A stretch of DNA of 6,829 nucleotides, taken from the NCBI GenBank assembly GCA_022566975.1, contig JADFHV010000114.1, positions 1-6,829 of the forward strand, given 5' to 3'. Under the pieces are notes generated by a model that did not search any database, was not told the DNA's origin, and worked only from the letters and a program-made list of their open reading frames with translations. Positions 4,984 to 6,829 of this stretch are shown piece by piece. This DNA comes from Chloroflexota bacterium (GTDB lineage: Bacteria > Chloroflexota > Dehalococcoidia > SAR202 > UBA11138). Both the position numbers and the translations under genes were made by a program. Within the stretch, counting starts at the first letter, position 1. Each line of letters begins with the position of its first letter.

Positions 4984-6072
4984 CTACACTATCTCCTTCA
5001 GTGCCTCGATGACGGCATCGGTCTGGTCGGGCGTGCCGACGGCTATCCTGAAGCAGTCCCGGAGCCGGTCGGAGCTGAAGTTGCGGACGAAGATGCCTCG
5101 GCTGGCCAGCTCTTCGAAGATGGGTTCGGCCCGTCCGGGGGCGAACTGGCACAGGACGAAGTTACCGTAGGAGGGCCACGGGTTGACGCCCGGCATCTCT
5201 TCGAGCAGCGAGTACATCCGGTCACGTTCCTTGACGATCAGATCCACATTGTCCAGCAGCGCCGGTGCGTCATCTATGGAAGCCACTAGCGCGGCCTCCG
5301 CGGCCACGTTGACGTTGTAGGGTGACTTGATGTCGATGATGTGCCGGACGAGGTTTGGGCTCATTATGCCGTAGCCGATCCTGAGCCCGGCGAGGCCGGC
5401 CCACTTGCTCATGGTCCTGAGGACGACCAGGTTCTCGTGGTCCGGGACGAGGCCGGCGGCGGTCTGCTTGCAGAACTCGTAGTACGCCTCGTCCACCACG
5501 ACGATCAGCCCAGTCTCCAGCAGGGCCCTGACCTGGGCCTCCGAAGCCAGGTTGCCGGTCGGGTTGTTGGGCGAGCTGACGAAGATGATCTTGGTGTCCG
5601 GACCGATGGCGTCTCGGGTGGCGTCCAGATCGATCTCGAAGAGCTCGTCCCTGGGCACCATCCGTATCTCACCGCCGGCGACCCTGGCGCAGAAGCCGTA
5701 CATGGCGAAGGTTGGGTCGAAGTCCAGTATCTCGTCCCCGGGCGAGATAAACAGGCGGAACAGCAGGTCGATGAGCTCGTCGCTGCCCGCTCCGGCGACG
5801 ATGTACTCCTCGTCCATCCCGGTGTAGCCGGCCAGGGCGCTCCTGATCTTGCGCTGCAGCGGGTCGGGGTAGATGTGCAGCGGCGTGTTGGCAACGGCCT
5901 CGGCGGCCTTCGGCGAGCCGCCGTAGGGGTTCTCGTTGCCGTTTAGCTTGATGACCTTTTCCGGCGGGATGCCGGCCTTCTTGGCCAGCAGCTCGGGCGG
6001 GTCGACCGAGGCGTATGTCTCGATGTTCGCCAGGTGGGGCCTTATCAGCTTCTCGACGTCTGCTCTCTTCAT
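4984..6072 (-). CDS. hisC: histidinol-phosphate aminotransferase
   Basis: HisC is a fold-type I PLP enzyme that converts imidazoleacetol phosphate and glutamate to histidinol phosphate and 2-oxoglutarate. The 362-residue length is normal. In order: NENPYGGSP (46-54), YPDP (68-71), GAGSDELIDLL (94-104), SSPNNPTGN (166-174), VVDEAYYEF (192-200), TMSKWAGLAGLRIGYG (220-235) with K223 as the expected PLP lysine and R231 in the phosphate-binding segment, YGNFVLCQF (302-310), GIFVRNFSS (326-334) and FRIAVGT (341-347), whose Arg binds the substrate carboxylate in the family. The ATG at 6072 has GGAGG at 6083-6079, six bases upstream. hisD ends 88 bases upstream and hisB lies downstream. Other class I/II aminotransferases share the fold, but the motifs and his context make HisC secure. 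Confidence 0.96.
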   Translation of the reverse strand: MKRADVEKLIRPHLANIETYASVDPPELLAKKAGIPPEKVIKLNGNENPYGGSPKAAEAVANTPLHIYPDPLQRKIRSALAGYTGMDEEYIVAGAGSDELIDLLFRLFISPGDEILDFDPTFAMYGFCARVAGGEIRMVPRDELFEIDLDATRDAIGPDTKIIFVSSPNNPTGNLASEAQVRALLETGLIVVVDEAYYEFCKQTAAGLVPDHENLVVLRTMSKWAGLAGLRIGYGIMSPNLVRHIIDIKSPYNVNVAAEAALVASIDDAPALLDNVDLIVKERDRMYSLLEEMPGVNPWPSYGNFVLCQFAPGRAEPIFEELASRGIFVRNFSSDRLRDCFRIAVGTPDQTDAVIEALKEIV

Positions 6073-6091
6073 CGCTCGCCTCCGGTCTCGT

Positions 6092-6124
6092 GTCGGTGCG
6101 GGCGGGTTTGAAACCCGCCCCTAC
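6092..6124. repeat. palindromic repeat between hisD and hisC
   Basis: GGGCGGGTTT (6100-6109) and AAACCCGCCC (6111-6120) are perfect inverse complements around a single G. The right side continues to GCCCCTAC (6117-6124), the same end as the palindrome after purS; the left flank GTCGGTGC (6092-6099) looks like a decayed inverse copy of it. On the minus strand the stem lies about 17 bases before the hisC Shine-Dalgarno. No terminator-like T-run follows. Confidence 0.7.
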
Positions 6125-6160
6125 GGGATTCTCCTCGACTACCGCCGCACGCTCACTCCT

Positions 6161-6829
6161 CTACAGGAGCTCCTCTCTTATCTCGGCGGCTTCGGCGTGG
6201 GCCGTGAGTCCTTCCGCGCGGGCGATGCGCGCTGCGGCCCTGCCCAGCTCCGCCGACGTACCGTCGTCCAATGCTATCACCGGGGTAACTCTCACGAAGG
6301 AGTGGACGCCGATGCCAGAGCTGAACCGGGCGGTGCCTCCGGTGGGCATGACGTGGCTCGGCCCGGCGACGTAGTCGCCGAGGACCTCGTGGGAGAACTC
6401 GCCAACGAACACCGCGCCCGCGTTCCGGACCTTGCTGACGTAGTCCCACGGCTCGCTGACCATGAGCGACAGGTGCTCGGGCGCGAACCGGTTTGCCAGC
6501 TCCAATGCCTCGCCCAAGTCCTCGACGATGGCGACGCAGCCCTGGCCCTCCATAGCCGCCCTGGCGATATCTCCCCTCTCCAGGCTCTCCAGGCGTACGT
6601 CCGTCTCGCGGAGGACGGCCTCGGCCAGGTCCTCGGAGGTGGTTATCAGCACGGGCCGCGCGAGTGGATCGTGCTCGGCCTGCGCCAGGAGGTCGGCGGC
6701 GCAGAGCGTCGGGTTCGCCGTCTCGTCGGCGACGACGACCGTCTCGGTCGGGCCGTAGAGGCCGTCTATCCCGACGTGGCCGAAGAGGCTCCTCTTGGCC
6801 AGCGTCACGAAGATGTTGCCGGGGCCGCA
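6161..6829 (-). CDS. hisD: histidinol dehydrogenase, C-terminal half (cut by window edge)
   Basis: HisD carries out the last two steps of histidine synthesis, oxidising histidinol to histidine with two NAD+ and a zinc ion. The frame runs to the right edge; the first visible residues CGPGNIFVTLAKR are a hallmark family motif, so the codon at 6808 (GTG) is internal and not a start. Counting from the edge (222 residues visible), DGLYGPTE (22-29), AQAEHDP (49-55), APEHL (116-120; catalytic Glu-His pair), GDYVAGPSHVMPTGGTARFS (151-170) and the C-terminal LTAHAEAAEIR (208-218) are present. Q50, H53, D152 and H211 correspond to the zinc ligands known in the E. coli enzyme. About half the protein, including the Rossmann-like N-terminal part, lies outside. 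It is upstream of hisC with an 88-base gap. Confidence 0.96.
   Translation of the reverse strand, partial: CGPGNIFVTLAKRSLFGHVGIDGLYGPTETVVVADETANPTLCAADLLAQAEHDPLARPVLITTSEDLAEAVLRETDVRLESLERGDIARAAMEGQGCVAIVEDLGEALELANRFAPEHLSLMVSEPWDYVSKVRNAGAVFVGEFSHEVLGDYVAGPSHVMPTGGTARFSSGIGVHSFVRVTPVIALDDGTSAELGRAAARIARAEGLTAHAEAAEIREELL

Noticed and set aside
6161..6808. hisD starting at the codon at 6808
   Set aside because: The codons before it to the window edge encode the conserved CGPGNIF motif, so this GTG is internal and the gene continues outside the window.

Overview
The window is GC-rich bacterial chromosome carrying two sets of housekeeping biosynthesis genes that point toward each other. 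On the plus strand is a purine set: purB, purC, a membrane-anchored DUF3105 protein, then purS. On the minus strand is a histidine set read right to left: hisD (cut by the right edge), hisC, hisB. They converge on a 587-base stretch (3542-4128) that holds no convincing gene but many hairpins and a likely minus-strand terminator. The protein types, the DUF3105 gene and the dense palindromic intergenic repeats suggest Chloroflexota (perhaps Dehalococcoidia or SAR202-like). That is an inference; there is no rRNA or other marker here.

Layout: 1-97 is an edge segment with no supported gene. 98-334 (minus) is a 78-residue ribbon-helix-helix antitoxin of MazE/CopG type with no recognisable toxin in the visible downstream bases. 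At about 335-360 the sequence changes abruptly into purB, whose first ten or so codons and normal start are missing; an in-frame stop lies just upstream. This looks like a recombination or assembly breakpoint. purC follows with a good Shine-Dalgarno, then DUF3105, then purS five bases later. purQ and purL, which usually accompany purS, are not present.

The three his genes are separated by gaps (88 and 258 bases) filled with repeats: a 10-base-arm palindrome between hisD and hisC, and two blocks of 7-base tandem repeats plus hairpins between hisC and hisB. Related palindromes sharing GCCCCTAC also occur next to purB and after purS.

Functionally, PurC makes SAICAR, PurB splits it to AICAR and also makes AMP, and PurS belongs to the earlier FGAM synthase. 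The histidine pathway releases AICAR, so the two sets meet metabolically. I found no clearly new defence or mobile system. The points most worth a second look are the purB/antitoxin junction, the orphan antitoxin, DUF3105 inside the pur cluster, and the repeat families.
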